Of a stretch of 64,000 nt of DNA, positions 54,207 to 63,777 are shown piece after piece. Source of the stretch: Phytophthora colocasiae. Its lineage: Eukaryota > Oomycota > Peronosporomycetes > Peronosporales > Peronosporaceae. The translations under genes were made by a program, and so were the position numbers. Where the stretch lies: NCBI GenBank assembly GCA_018806915.1, contig JAGKQI010000047.1, positions 1,302,001 to 1,366,000 on the forward strand, in the 5' to 3' direction. The notes under the pieces are model-generated. The model saw nothing but the letters and a program-made list of their open reading frames with translations. It had not been told where the DNA came from and searched no databases. Position 1 is the stretch's first letter, and the number at the start of each line of letters is the position of its first letter.

Positions 54207-57087
54207 GGTTATGAGCTCAACGGGGTATGGACCCTAACGCTTCACCAGCGTGGAAGTGGTTGAATAGAGACGGCCTGGACGACGACTATCAAGTGTAGAC
54301 CTGAAGCCGTGAAGCCTACTACTGTAAGCACCAGCCATGACGCTGTAGTGCCGCATGTGCTGTCGCCATGCTGGGAGGCCACGATGCCTCAGCGTTAGTC
54401 ACTGAACTGAAGCGCTGCACGAGTAAAACATTCCGTGCTACCGGCTACTGCCGAGCTGTGAGGCGATGCTGCCCACTGCGCCAGCATCCCATGCTGTTGC
54501 GCTGCGTGAGCAGGACGTCTGCCACGCTATGTCCTTAATCCAGTAGGCCAAGAGCTCTGGACCGACTTCAATCATTGCCAGCCACAGGCTGTGTCAACTA
54601 CTGCTGTAAGACCGCCCATGAGGCAGGCAAGTTTACATCGCATACCTACATGTATAGCATATCTACGAGACGTTACCAAAACATTGGAGCTCTCCGAACT
54701 GCAAGACAAACTTGCATTTACTACTGTAGTAGTTTAATTAAGGTGACGAGTACCGAATTCCGTCGATACCTATCTCTAACGAAAAGAAGAAGACGAAAAC
54801 AAAGAAAAGAAACAATTGAGAACGAAAATGAAAACGAGAATGAACGAACTACCAAAAGACACGCACAGATGCCTCTGTAAAATGATCGTTGAGTTTATAA
54901 GGTATTTACTAGCTCCTTGTTATACGAATACCATCGCTCAATGGAAGCGGTAGTCCACATACTTGCTACTAGTGCTGCACGCAACACTTACAAACAACGA
55001 GAGATCAAAATCCTCGGACAATCGCATGGAAAATGTAAAATGCTATGCATGTTTATCATGTATTTTTCAGCAAGATATGTGTTTGCATTGTGGCGGTGCT
55101 GTAGTTGTATCGAAGGCTACCGATAACATTGCATCTGCAAGCTACAAGCCTCTCATAAACGGCACTTTACAAAAAGGTTAAACCCCTTATTCGCAGAACC
55201 CAATCAGACAAATATATCTGTAACGCATCATTGGCAGTATGAGAAAAGAGAGAAACAAGCCTATGAAAGCATGACCAAACTGATAAAATTGATCTGATAG
55301 TTCTTTGTGCTGTCATTCTTAACACAAAACATCACAAAATCATGCAACAAAACGATTACTATGAAATCTTAAAAACCAAAACAGCATTTACCTTGCCAAA
55401 GTGGCGAAAACTTGACGCTACAATAGAATGTCGCTTTCTAAAACAAAAGAGTTCTAAAAATCTCATTATTCATGTATGCGCAGGACTGTCCTAAACAGTC
55501 ACCTGTGGTGCATCAGATAGAGCATTTTACGGTATGCTCAATATCACCAGTAAATGCGAAAAACTAATGTAGAACTAGCAAGATGTCTACTTCAGATCAA
55601 GAACACAATGACATTGAAAAAAAATCATGCAAAGAAAAATGAAAATACCTCATAAAAATCAAAACTGAAAAAGATTCACGTCACTACCAAAGTAAAGATA
55701 CAAACACATTCACGAAGCATTTACAAATTATGAGATACAGTATAATATCTGCTCATACAACTCAAGCATGCACGCCAGCCTAGCTAAAACGCCATAAAAA
55801 AAAGCTCACTTGATGCCAAGCTGGAGCGAACTACGGTAGTAGAACTACGGCTTGTTGTATCACAAATATTAAAACAGAATTTGTTGGCTTGATGCCAAGC
55901 TGTAGCGAACTACTCAGGTAGAACTACAGCTTGTAATATGTTAAATACAATAACCCAGATTAATTTCGGGCTCTGTGAAAACAAAATCTCAAAAAGAAAT
56001 GTAAAGCGATATGCACTGTACAGACATTTGTCTGAAACAAAGTTGAGAAATACTTAACGAAATGTATGAAACTGGGAGGCACCAACGTAGTCATTCATTC
56101 GCCAAACTACATTCAGTCCCTGGCAAGAATTTCAAACATTTCCCCAACAAAAAGAATTAAAAGAATTAAATCTACTTCTAATGTACTTCGAAGTAGTTCT
56201 TAAAGCACCATACATTTACGTGACAAGCCAACAAAAGCCTCTGTCAATAGAAAGCAAACTACAGTTCCGGTACACGAATCCCTTCTACATTAGATTCATA
56301 GTTACAAATCTATCACTTCCTAAACGAGAAACTACTCGATCAGCCTCTAGGGAGAAATTAGTCCCAACGATGAGAGCCTGCGCACTTACTGCAAACACGA
56401 TGAGTACACTACTTATGACACTGTTTGGGATTATTTATGCTTTAAAGCTGTAGCCTTTCTTCAAAAACTTGAAAGATATAAACTCTCAGCAAAATTAGTA
56501 AAAACAAATTTGAAAACGAACACCAATATCAACTATGAACCAGTTTTAAGAAACTGGGAGGCAAAAATTCTCTATAAGTCCTTAGCCAAAGAAATATAAA
56601 ACCAAAACACAAACAAAATATGTGAAGAAACGTCCAAAGCATGAACGAGAACAAAACATGCAATGTAAATAACGACTTACACAGCATTTAAAAATTTCAA
56701 CAAGGCGAACAGGTGTATCCTCAAAGGTTTCCTGAGTAGTCAACGATACACTAAACAGGTTTTGATCCTTAAAGGTTTTCCTGAGTATCTTTTCTCAAAA
56801 CACGTACAACAAAAGCGTTAATAACAACATTCCACTACGGTGAACAGGTTTAATCCTTCTTTAAGGTTTTCCTGAGTAGCCAAAATAACAATGAAACAAG
56901 AAAAAAATTGCACAACAAAAAATGACAAATCTGACAATGGTCAAAGAAAAAAGGTCATCTATATCAAAACAAAAGCTACCTCTTGTAAATATTCATGTTT
57001 GCACAGGACTGTTATAACAGCCACCTGTGGAGCATTAAATTTTACTCGACAGATAGAGCGTCATACACATTCATCGATGTGGGAGGC
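54207..57087 (+). other. Non-coding A/T-rich interior of the LARD-like element
   Basis: From about 54700 the base composition becomes strongly A-rich on this strand. Internal motifs repeat: two copies of a ~46-base block with tgatgccaagctg and agcgaactac (55810-55855, 55889-55935), each able to fold through gtag/ctac pairs; and three copies of AACAGGT-n-CCTGAGTA (56707-56738, 56753-56787, 56842-56880). These look like structured RNA or packaging-type repeats and not genes. Confidence 0.6.
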
Positions 57088-57367
57088 TGTTGAAGTTACC
57101 ATCTCTGCAGTGATGACACCTATCTAGGGGTATTAAATTGTGCAGTTCCATATAGAGAAATCGTACCTAACTGGACTGGTTGGTGGAGAATAACTCCCCT
57201 CCAGAACACCAGACTCTCTAATTCATCACTTCTGCTTTTTACAAGCTCCCACACAACTACTTCTTTTACCATCTCCAAGTCACAAGGCTTCTCCATTTAT
57301 TAACTTCGATCCTTCTTTAAGACCTACCTGTCGTACTAATATCTCTGCGCAAATCATTACTTCAACA
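57088..57367 (+). repeat. LARD-like element 3' LTR
   Basis: 280 bases; it appears identical to 53927-54206. Confidence 0.9.
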
Positions 57368-57372
57368 CCAGG

Positions 57373-57635
57373 CAACACCGACATTACGCTATGTTCGACT
57401 ATGAGATATGCCTTGTTTCTGAAGGACACCGAAAAATCCCCAGGATGGGGATCTGCCGAATCTGCCTGTTGGGTGTTCATCCTCATGTGCCTCTACAGTG
57501 GATACGCTGTACATGTAGGTAGAGTCACTCCATTAAAGTGCATCTTGCTGCTCGAACGAGGCGCCATTAGCGTGCACAACATATCCCTAGAGGCAACCCC
57601 TTTTCGTGCTGTTCGAGCGCAGCCCACACCAGTCT
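57373..57635. other. Intergenic upstream of member D
   Basis: No gene recognised; it contains the promoter region at its 3' end. Confidence 0.4.
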
Positions 57636-57653
57636 CTCACTTTTCAATTTACT
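57636..57653 (+). promoter_or_regulatory. Core promoter of family member D
   Basis: CTCACTTTTCAATTTACT is a full match to the Inr YTCAYTYY plus flanking element CAWTTTNYY. It lies about 75-90 bases before the ATG at 57725. Confidence 0.8.
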
Positions 57654-57724
57654 TTGCTTCTAACAAGCACCGTTCTCTCCAAGCCCAGCTCTCGTAGCAG
57701 CTACATTCTCCTCACTCTCCAAGT

Positions 57725-59029
57725 ATGAACCCCATCAAGTTGGCTGCCTACCTTGCCGTCGTCTCTGTGGCGATGAGCTCTTTCGCTGAAGCCTCCGTTC
57801 CGGTGACTGGACACACTGTTCGTCGACTAGGCGGCGGTGGTGGCGTCTCGACTTCGACGACAACTGATGCAACTCAGCAGTCCTCCACTACCCAAACTGA
57901 CCAAACAACCACGGACGCCGCGACGCAGACTGGTCAAACCTCGACTGATACGTCTACGCAGACTCAAGGCGGTCAGAGCACGGGTGACACCAACCAAGGC
58001 GGACAGACCTGGAACCAGGGCGGTGGCACCAACCAAGGCGAACAGACTTGGAACCAGGGTGGAGATGCTACCCAAGGACAGACCTGGAACCAGGGTGGCG
58101 ACTCTAACCAAGGTGGTCAATCTTGGGGCCAAGGAGGACACCAGGGTGGAAACTCTGCAACGACTCCGTGCCCGAGTGACGGCACTACTCAAGGTCAGCA
58201 GGGTGGCCAGTCCTGGAACCAGGGCGGCGACGCTACTCAAGGGCAGACTTGGAACCAGGGCGGCCAATCTTGGAACCAGGGTGGGGACGCTAACCAGGGC
58301 GGTCAATCGTGGGGCCAGGGAGGAAACCAGGGTGGAGACTCGGCAACAACCCCATGCCCAAGCGATGATACTACCCAGGGACAAACTTGGGGCCAGAGAG
58401 GGAACCAGGGTGGTGACGCAAACCAAGGGCAGTCCTGGAACCAGGGCGGCTGGGGACAGGGTGGAAACCAGGGCGGAGACTCGGCAACTACCCCGTGTCC
58501 GAGTGATGATACTACCCAGGGACAAACATGGGGCCAAGGAGGCCAGACTTGGAACCAAGGAAGTGGTCATTCATGGGGCCAGGGCGGTCAGACTTGGACT
58601 GGTCAACAGGGTGGAGGCTCAGCAGCTACTCCGTGTCCGAGTGACGACACTACCCAAGGTCAAACGTGGGGCCAGGGAGGTCAGACTTGGAACCAGGGCG
58701 GCCAGACCTCAACAGCGGAGACTCCATGCCCCGAAGGCGGCAACAACTGGAACCAGTGGACTGGTACGGTGACTACCCCTGACCAAAACAACCAGAACCA
58801 GGGATCTGCTGGATCTCCGCCGGCTCCTCCGACCGAAGCTCCCACGACAGCACCCCCGACCGCGGCTCCTACGACAGCTCCACCGACCGCAGCTCCAACT
58901 ACAGCTCCCCCCACTGCAGCTCCCACTTCGGCACCCCCTGCTACCAAGACTGGTATCACCACCCCCGCCACTCAGTCGGATGAGTCGACTACTCAGCAGT
59001 CCGCTGTTCAATCTCGCCTTCGTCACTAG
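57725..59029 (+). CDS. Secreted Gln/Gly/Trp-rich repeat protein (family member D), intact
   Basis: A 434-residue protein. MNPIKLAAYLAVVSVAMSSF is the signal peptide, followed by TVRRLGGGGGVS. The centre is built from repeats such as GQTWNQGGDATQ and GGDSATTPCPSDDTTQGQTW, giving evenly spaced Trp and single Cys residues. A Pro/Thr/Ala stretch (TAPPTAAPT repeats) follows, and the tail is ESTTQQSAVQSRLRH. There is no intron and no enzyme motif. Lone Cys residues in repeats could allow intermolecular disulfides; that, and a cell-wall or matrix role, is inference. Confidence 0.85.
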   Translation: MNPIKLAAYLAVVSVAMSSFAEASVPVTGHTVRRLGGGGGVSTSTTTDATQQSSTTQTDQTTTDAATQTGQTSTDTSTQTQGGQSTGDTNQGGQTWNQGGGTNQGEQTWNQGGDATQGQTWNQGGDSNQGGQSWGQGGHQGGNSATTPCPSDGTTQGQQGGQSWNQGGDATQGQTWNQGGQSWNQGGDANQGGQSWGQGGNQGGDSATTPCPSDDTTQGQTWGQRGNQGGDANQGQSWNQGGWGQGGNQGGDSATTPCPSDDTTQGQTWGQGGQTWNQGSGHSWGQGGQTWTGQQGGGSAATPCPSDDTTQGQTWGQGGQTWNQGGQTSTAETPCPEGGNNWNQWTGTVTTPDQNNQNQGSAGSPPAPPTEAPTTAPPTAAPTTAPPTAAPTTAPPTAAPTSAPPATKTGITTPATQSDESTTQQSAVQSRLRH

Positions 59030-59750
59030 GGACGACATGCGTAAAACCATGGTCACCTCTCTATATGTAAATACATCACGCGTAAATACACATGAAGCAT
59101 TGACATGAACAGCGTCGATAGTTTGATGACAATTTTCACAATGCTGCGCAACAAACTTGAGAGAGCAGTTGCACTTTAGAATCTATATCCGTACCCAGAT
59201 CCATGTACTGGTAAACGAACGTGCTGACTGTAGCTCCACCAGCTCTTCAACCAGGTGCCTAGATTGAGCCTCAATATCCATTCAACCAACATCTGTAGGT
59301 CACCACCATATAAACTAAGGTATGTGCCTGTGAAAAGTTGGGAGGGGGGGGGGTGTTCGTTATCAACTCCAAGTGTAATTAAAGCGAGAATAACAAAGGT
59401 ACGTACAGTGCAATGAGAGACGGTAGCATCTGGTGCCAGCTCTTGGTCTTATCCAGTGAGGCCACAAGCGGCCGGGTGGTCAACTTGCTCGGCTCTCTTG
59501 TGAAAAGGCATATGTTTGTATTTGTAGTGCATACCACAAACAATGCAATAGCTGCGTGGGAGCGCTCTATTCCTCTGAAGTCCCAAATGGAAAACAAACA
59601 GCTTGTAACGCACGCCTGCACGCAGCTATAGAAGTGATAGCTGCGTTTTGCTTTTGGTAGAGGGGCTGAATGTGCAGTATGCTAGCGCACATGAGACGGC
59701 CACCAGCCTAGAAAGGATACTGGCGCCTGCCACTTCTGGTTCATAACCTC
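59030..59750. other. Intergenic between members D and E
   Basis: No gene recognised. A run of about 12 G lies near 59343-59353. Confidence 0.45.
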
Positions 59751-59769
59751 GCTCATTTTCAAATTTGCT
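59751..59769 (+). promoter_or_regulatory. Core promoter of family member E
   Basis: GCTCATTTTCAAATTTGCT is close to the oomycete element GCTCATTYYNCAWTTT, about 115-130 bases before the ATG at 59884. Confidence 0.75.
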
Positions 59770-59883
59770 TCGCAGTTGTTAGCATCTCAGCTACAGCAGC
59801 GTCAAGTGTTGTTCACCTTTTAACGTCAGTCTTCTGTCCACGTTCAAGTCTACTTTGTCCAGTTCCCATTCTCTTTGTCAAGA

Positions 59884-62800
59884 ATGAACCTCACCAAGAT
59901 TATCGCTCATCTCGCCATCATCATGGCTGCAGTGAGTTCACTCTCTGAAGCTGGCAGTATTGTCCAGCAAGCTCAACAAACCATTTCAACTGCTGACACC
60001 TACACGAAGACAACTGAGGTAACCAAGGTAGCGGCGACTCCCTGCCCCAAAAAATCATCTACCACCCCCATTGTAACACCGGCACCAACGACACAGTCGG
60101 CTACCCCTACTCCGGAGGCACCGTCGACTACCCCGGCGATAACAACACCTTCGGCTACCCCTACTCCGGAAGCGCCGTCGGCTACCCCTGCTCCAGAAGG
60201 ACCTTCGGCAACTCCTACTCCGGAGGCACCGTCGGCTACCCCGGCGATAACAACACCTTCGGCTACCCCTACTCCGGAAGCGCCGTCGGCTACCCCTGCT
60301 CCAGAAGGACCTTCGGCAACTCCTACTCCGGAGGCACCGTTGGCTTCCCCTGCTCCAGAAGCACCTTCGGCAACTCCTACTCTGGAGGCACCGTCGGCAA
60401 CTCCTACTCCGGAGGCACCGTCGGCAACCCCTGCTCCAGAAGCACCTTCGGCTACCCCTACTCCGGAGGCACCGTCGGCTACCCCGGCGATAACAACACC
60501 TTCGGCTACCCCTACTCCGGAAGCACCGTCGGCTACCCCTGCTCCAGAAGCACCTTCGGCAACTCCTACTCCGGAGGCATCGTCGGCTACCCCTGCTCCG
60601 GAAGCACCTTCGGCAACTCCTACTCCAGAAGCACCTTCGGCAACTCCTACTCCGGAGGCACCGTCGGCAACTCCTACTCCGGAGGCACCGTCGGCAACCC
60701 CTGCTCCAGAAGCACCTTCGGCTACCCATACTCCGGAGGCACCGTCGGCTACCCCGGCGATAACAACACCTTCGGCTACCCCTACTCCGGAAGCACCGTC
60801 GGCTACCCCTGCTCCAGAAGCACCTTCGGCAACTCCTACTCCGGAGGCATCGTCGGCTACCCCTGCTCCGGAAGCACCTTCGGCAACTCCTACTCCGGAG
60901 GCACCGTCGGCAACTCCTACTCCGGAGGCACCGTCGGCAACCCCTGCTCCAGAAGCACCGTCGGCAACCCCTGCTCCAGAAGCACCTTCGGCTACCCCTA
61001 CTCCGGAGGCACCGTCGGCTACCCCGGCGATAACAACACCTTCGGCTACCCCTACTCCGGAAGCGCCGTCGGCTACCCCTGCTCCAGAAGGACCTTCGGC
61101 AACTCCTACTCCGGAGGCACCGTCGGCTACCCCGGCGATAACAACACCTTCGGCTACCCCTACTCCGGAAGCACCGTCGGCTACCCCTGCTCCAGAAGCA
61201 CCTTCGGCAACTCCTACTCCGGAGGCATCGTCGGCTACCCCTGCTCCGGAAGCACCTTCGGCAACTCCTACTCCGGAGGCACCGTCGGCAACTCCTACTC
61301 CGGAGGCACCGTCGGCAACCCCTGCTCCAGAAGCACCGTCGGCAACCCCTGCTCCAGAAGCACCTTCGGCTACCCCTACTCCGGAGGCACCGTCGGCTAC
61401 CCCTGCGCTTACAGCACCGACCACTTCATCGGGATCTAAAACGTATGAAGGTAGTCAGGAAGGAAATGTCCGCGTACCAAACTCTTCTGAAAACACTGAT
61501 CAGAACAGCAACGGCGGTGTCGGCGGTGGTGTCTCGGGTGGCGCGCACCGCGGAATTGGCGGTGGCGTCGGAGGCGGAGTGTCTGGAGGCGCACACGGTG
61601 GCATCGGCGGCGGCGTGAGTGGTGGTGTCGGCGGCGGTGTCGGCGGCGGTGTCTCGGGTGGCGCGCACGGCGGAATTGGCGGTGGCGTCGGAGGCGGAGT
61701 GTCTGGAGGCGCACACGGTGGCATCGGCGGCGGCGTGAGTGGTGGTGTCGGCGGCGGTGTCTCGGGAGGCGGTGTCTCGGGTGGCGCGCACGGCGGAATT
61801 GGCGGTGGCGTCGGAGGCGGAGTGTCTGGAGGCGCACACGGTGGCATCGGCGGCGGCGTGAGTGGTGGTGTCGGCGGCGGTGTCGGCGGCGGTGTCTCGG
61901 GTGGCGCGCACGGCGGAATTGGCGGTGGCGTCGGAGGCGGAGTGTCTGGAGGCGCACACGGTGGCATCGGCGGCGGCGTGAGTGGTGGTGTCGGCGGCGG
62001 TGTCGGCGGCGGTGTCTCGGGTGGCGCGCACGGCGGAATTGGCGGTGGCGTCGGAGGCGGAGTGTCTGGAGGCGCACACGGTGGCATCGGCGGCGGCGTG
62101 AGTGGTGGTGTCGGCGGCGGTGTCTCGGGTGGCGGTGTCTCGGGTGGCGCGCACGGCGGAATTGGCGGTGGCGTCGGAGGCGGAGTGTCTGGAGGCGCAC
62201 ACGGTGGCATCGGCGGCGGCGTGAGTGGTGGTGTCGGCGGCGGTGTCGGCGGCGGTGTCTCGGGTGGCGCGCACGGCGGAATTGGCGGTGGCGTCGGAGG
62301 CGGAGTGTCTGGAGGCGCACACGGTGGCATCGGCGGCGGCGTGAGTGGTGGTGTCGGCGGCGGTGTCGGCGGCGGTGTCTCGGGTGGCGCGCACGGCGGA
62401 ATTGGCGGTGGCGTCGGAGGCGGAGTGTCTGGAGGCGCACACGGTGGCATCGGCGGCGGCGTGAGTGGTGGTGTCGGCGGCGGTGTCGGCGGCGGTGTCT
62501 CGGGTGGCGCGCACGGCGGAATTGGCGGTGGCGTCGGAGGCGGAGTGTCTGGAGGCGCACACGGTGGCATCGGCGGCGGCGTGAGTGGTGGTGTCGGCGG
62601 CGGTGTCGGCGGCGGTGTCTCGGGTGGCGCGCACGGCGGAATTGGCGGTGGCGTCGGAGGCGGAGTGTCTGGAGGCGCACACGGTGGCATCGGCGGCGGC
62701 GTGAGTGGTGGTGTCGGCGGCGGTGTCGGCGGCGGTGTCTCGGGTGGCGCGCACGGCGGAATTGGCGGTGGCGTCGGAGGCGGAGTGTCTGGAGGCGCAC

Positions 62801-63777
62801 ACGGTGGCATCGGCGGCGGCGTGAGTGGTGGTGTCGGCGGCGGTGTAGGCGGCGGTGTCTCAGGTGGCGCGCACGGCGGAATTGGCGGTGGCGTCGGAGG
62901 CGGAGTGTCTGGAGGCGCACACGGTGGCATCGGCGGCGGCGTGAGTGGTGGTGTCGGCGGCGGTGCCGCCTGGGCGGTCTCCGGAGCCGCGCACGGCGGA
63001 ATTGGCGGTGGCGTCGGAGGCGGAGTGTCTGGAGGCGCACACGGTGGCATCGGCGGCGGCGTGAGTGGTGGTGTCGGCGGCGGTGTCGGCGGCGGTGTCT
63101 CGGGTGGCGCGCACGGCGGAATTGGCGGTGGCGTCGGAGGCGGAGTGTCTGGAGGCGCACACGGTGGCATCGGCGGCGGCGTCAGTGGTGGTGTCGGCGG
63201 CGGGGTCGGCGGCGGTGTCTCGGGTGGCGCGCACGGCGGAATTGGCGGTGGCGTCGGAGGCGGAGTGTCTGGAGGCGCACACGGTGGCATCGGCGGCGGC
63301 GTGAGTGGTGGTGTCGGCGGCGGTGTCGGCGGCGGTGTCTCGGGTGGCGCGCACGGCGGAATTGGCGGTGGCGTCGGAGGCGGAGTGTCTGGAGGCGCAC
63401 ACGGTGGCATCGGCGGCGGCGTGAGTGGTGGTGTCGGCGGCGGTGTCGGCGGCGGTGTCTCGGGTGGCGCGCACGGCGGAATTGGCGGTGGCGTCGGAGG
63501 CGGAGTGTCTGGAGGCGCACACGGTGGCATCGGCGGCGGCGTGAGTGGTGGTGTCGGCGGCGGTGTCGGCGGCGGTGTCTCGGGTGGCGCGCACGGCGGA
63601 ATTGGCGGTGGCGTCGGAGGCGGAGTGTCTGGAGGCGCACACGGTGGCATCGGCGGCGGCGTGAGTGGTGGTGTCGGCGGCGGTGTCGGCGGCGGTGTCT
63701 CGGGTGGCGCGCACGGCGGAATTGGCGGTGGCGTCGGAGGCGGAGTGTCTGCTTCCGTGCGGCATCTTCGTCAATAA
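59884..63777 (+). CDS. Secreted Pro/Thr-rich plus Gly-rich repeat protein (family member E)
   Basis: A 1,297-residue protein. The ATG at 59884 gives MNLTKIIAHLAIIMAAVSSL, nearly the signal peptide of members A and B; then TADTYTK and ATPCPKK. Residues about 70-515 are 9-residue repeats of the type SATPTPEAP/SATPAPEAP with interspersed AITTP, mucin-like and likely heavily O-glycosylated (inference). A short unique linker (TYEGSQEGNVRVPNSSENTD) leads to about 750 residues of Gly-rich 40-residue repeats (VGGGVSGGAHGGIGGG). The protein ends SASVRHLRQ. The Gly-rich part resembles that of member A, with His-containing units in place of Asn. Confidence 0.85.
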   Translation: MNLTKIIAHLAIIMAAVSSLSEAGSIVQQAQQTISTADTYTKTTEVTKVAATPCPKKSSTTPIVTPAPTTQSATPTPEAPSTTPAITTPSATPTPEAPSATPAPEGPSATPTPEAPSATPAITTPSATPTPEAPSATPAPEGPSATPTPEAPLASPAPEAPSATPTLEAPSATPTPEAPSATPAPEAPSATPTPEAPSATPAITTPSATPTPEAPSATPAPEAPSATPTPEASSATPAPEAPSATPTPEAPSATPTPEAPSATPTPEAPSATPAPEAPSATHTPEAPSATPAITTPSATPTPEAPSATPAPEAPSATPTPEASSATPAPEAPSATPTPEAPSATPTPEAPSATPAPEAPSATPAPEAPSATPTPEAPSATPAITTPSATPTPEAPSATPAPEGPSATPTPEAPSATPAITTPSATPTPEAPSATPAPEAPSATPTPEASSATPAPEAPSATPTPEAPSATPTPEAPSATPAPEAPSATPAPEAPSATPTPEAPSATPALTAPTTSSGSKTYEGSQEGNVRVPNSSENTDQNSNGGVGGGVSGGAHRGIGGGVGGGVSGGAHGGIGGGVSGGVGGGVGGGVSGGAHGGIGGGVGGGVSGGAHGGIGGGVSGGVGGGVSGGGVSGGAHGGIGGGVGGGVSGGAHGGIGGGVSGGVGGGVGGGVSGGAHGGIGGGVGGGVSGGAHGGIGGGVSGGVGGGVGGGVSGGAHGGIGGGVGGGVSGGAHGGIGGGVSGGVGGGVSGGGVSGGAHGGIGGGVGGGVSGGAHGGIGGGVSGGVGGGVGGGVSGGAHGGIGGGVGGGVSGGAHGGIGGGVSGGVGGGVGGGVSGGAHGGIGGGVGGGVSGGAHGGIGGGVSGGVGGGVGGGVSGGAHGGIGGGVGGGVSGGAHGGIGGGVSGGVGGGVGGGVSGGAHGGIGGGVGGGVSGGAHGGIGGGVSGGVGGGVGGGVSGGAHGGIGGGVGGGVSGGAHGGIGGGVSGGVGGGVGGGVSGGAHGGIGGGVGGGVSGGAHGGIGGGVSGGVGGGAAWAVSGAAHGGIGGGVGGGVSGGAHGGIGGGVSGGVGGGVGGGVSGGAHGGIGGGVGGGVSGGAHGGIGGGVSGGVGGGVGGGVSGGAHGGIGGGVGGGVSGGAHGGIGGGVSGGVGGGVGGGVSGGAHGGIGGGVGGGVSGGAHGGIGGGVSGGVGGGVGGGVSGGAHGGIGGGVGGGVSGGAHGGIGGGVSGGVGGGVGGGVSGGAHGGIGGGVGGGVSGGAHGGIGGGVSGGVGGGVGGGVSGGAHGGIGGGVGGGVSASVRHLRQ
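60100..61420 (+). repeat. 27-bp coding tandem repeat in member E
   Basis: The 9-codon unit encodes S-A-T-P-(T/A)-P-E-A-P. It is arranged in larger blocks that repeat (for example 60478-60720 resembles 60766-60960 and 61135-61320), pointing to block duplications on top of unit slippage. Confidence 0.85.
61500..63740 (+). repeat. 120-bp coding tandem repeat in member E
   Basis: From about 61500 the sequence recurs every 120 bases with almost no substitutions for some 18 copies. Exceptions are two short variant units near 61760 and 62125 with an extra ggtgtctcggg block, and one divergent unit at 62965-62990 (gccgcctgggcggtctccgg). Confidence 0.92.

Larger units (their letters stand above)
53927..57367 (+). 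mobile_element. Non-coding LTR element (LARD-like)
   Basis: Two 280-bp LTRs (53927-54206 and 57088-57367), TGTTGAAG to CTTCAACA, with the 5-bp duplication ccagg outside (53922-53926 and 57368-57372). The 2.88-kb interior starts with GGTTATGAGC, the same primer site as the Copia at 15314, and ends with a purine-rich gtgggaggc. No gag or pol frame exists: the interior is A/T-rich and full of stops. By eye the LTRs are identical, so it moved recently and must have used proteins from another element. Confidence 0.9.

Noticed and set aside
54575..54880. A 101-codon frame in the LARD-like interior with an Arg/Lys/Glu-rich end
   Set aside because: It lies in A-rich DNA where such runs arise easily, and shows no gag or pol similarity.
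59413..59631. A 72-codon frame between members D and E
   Set aside because: Both strands are open over the same stretch and no motif, promoter or signal peptide is present.
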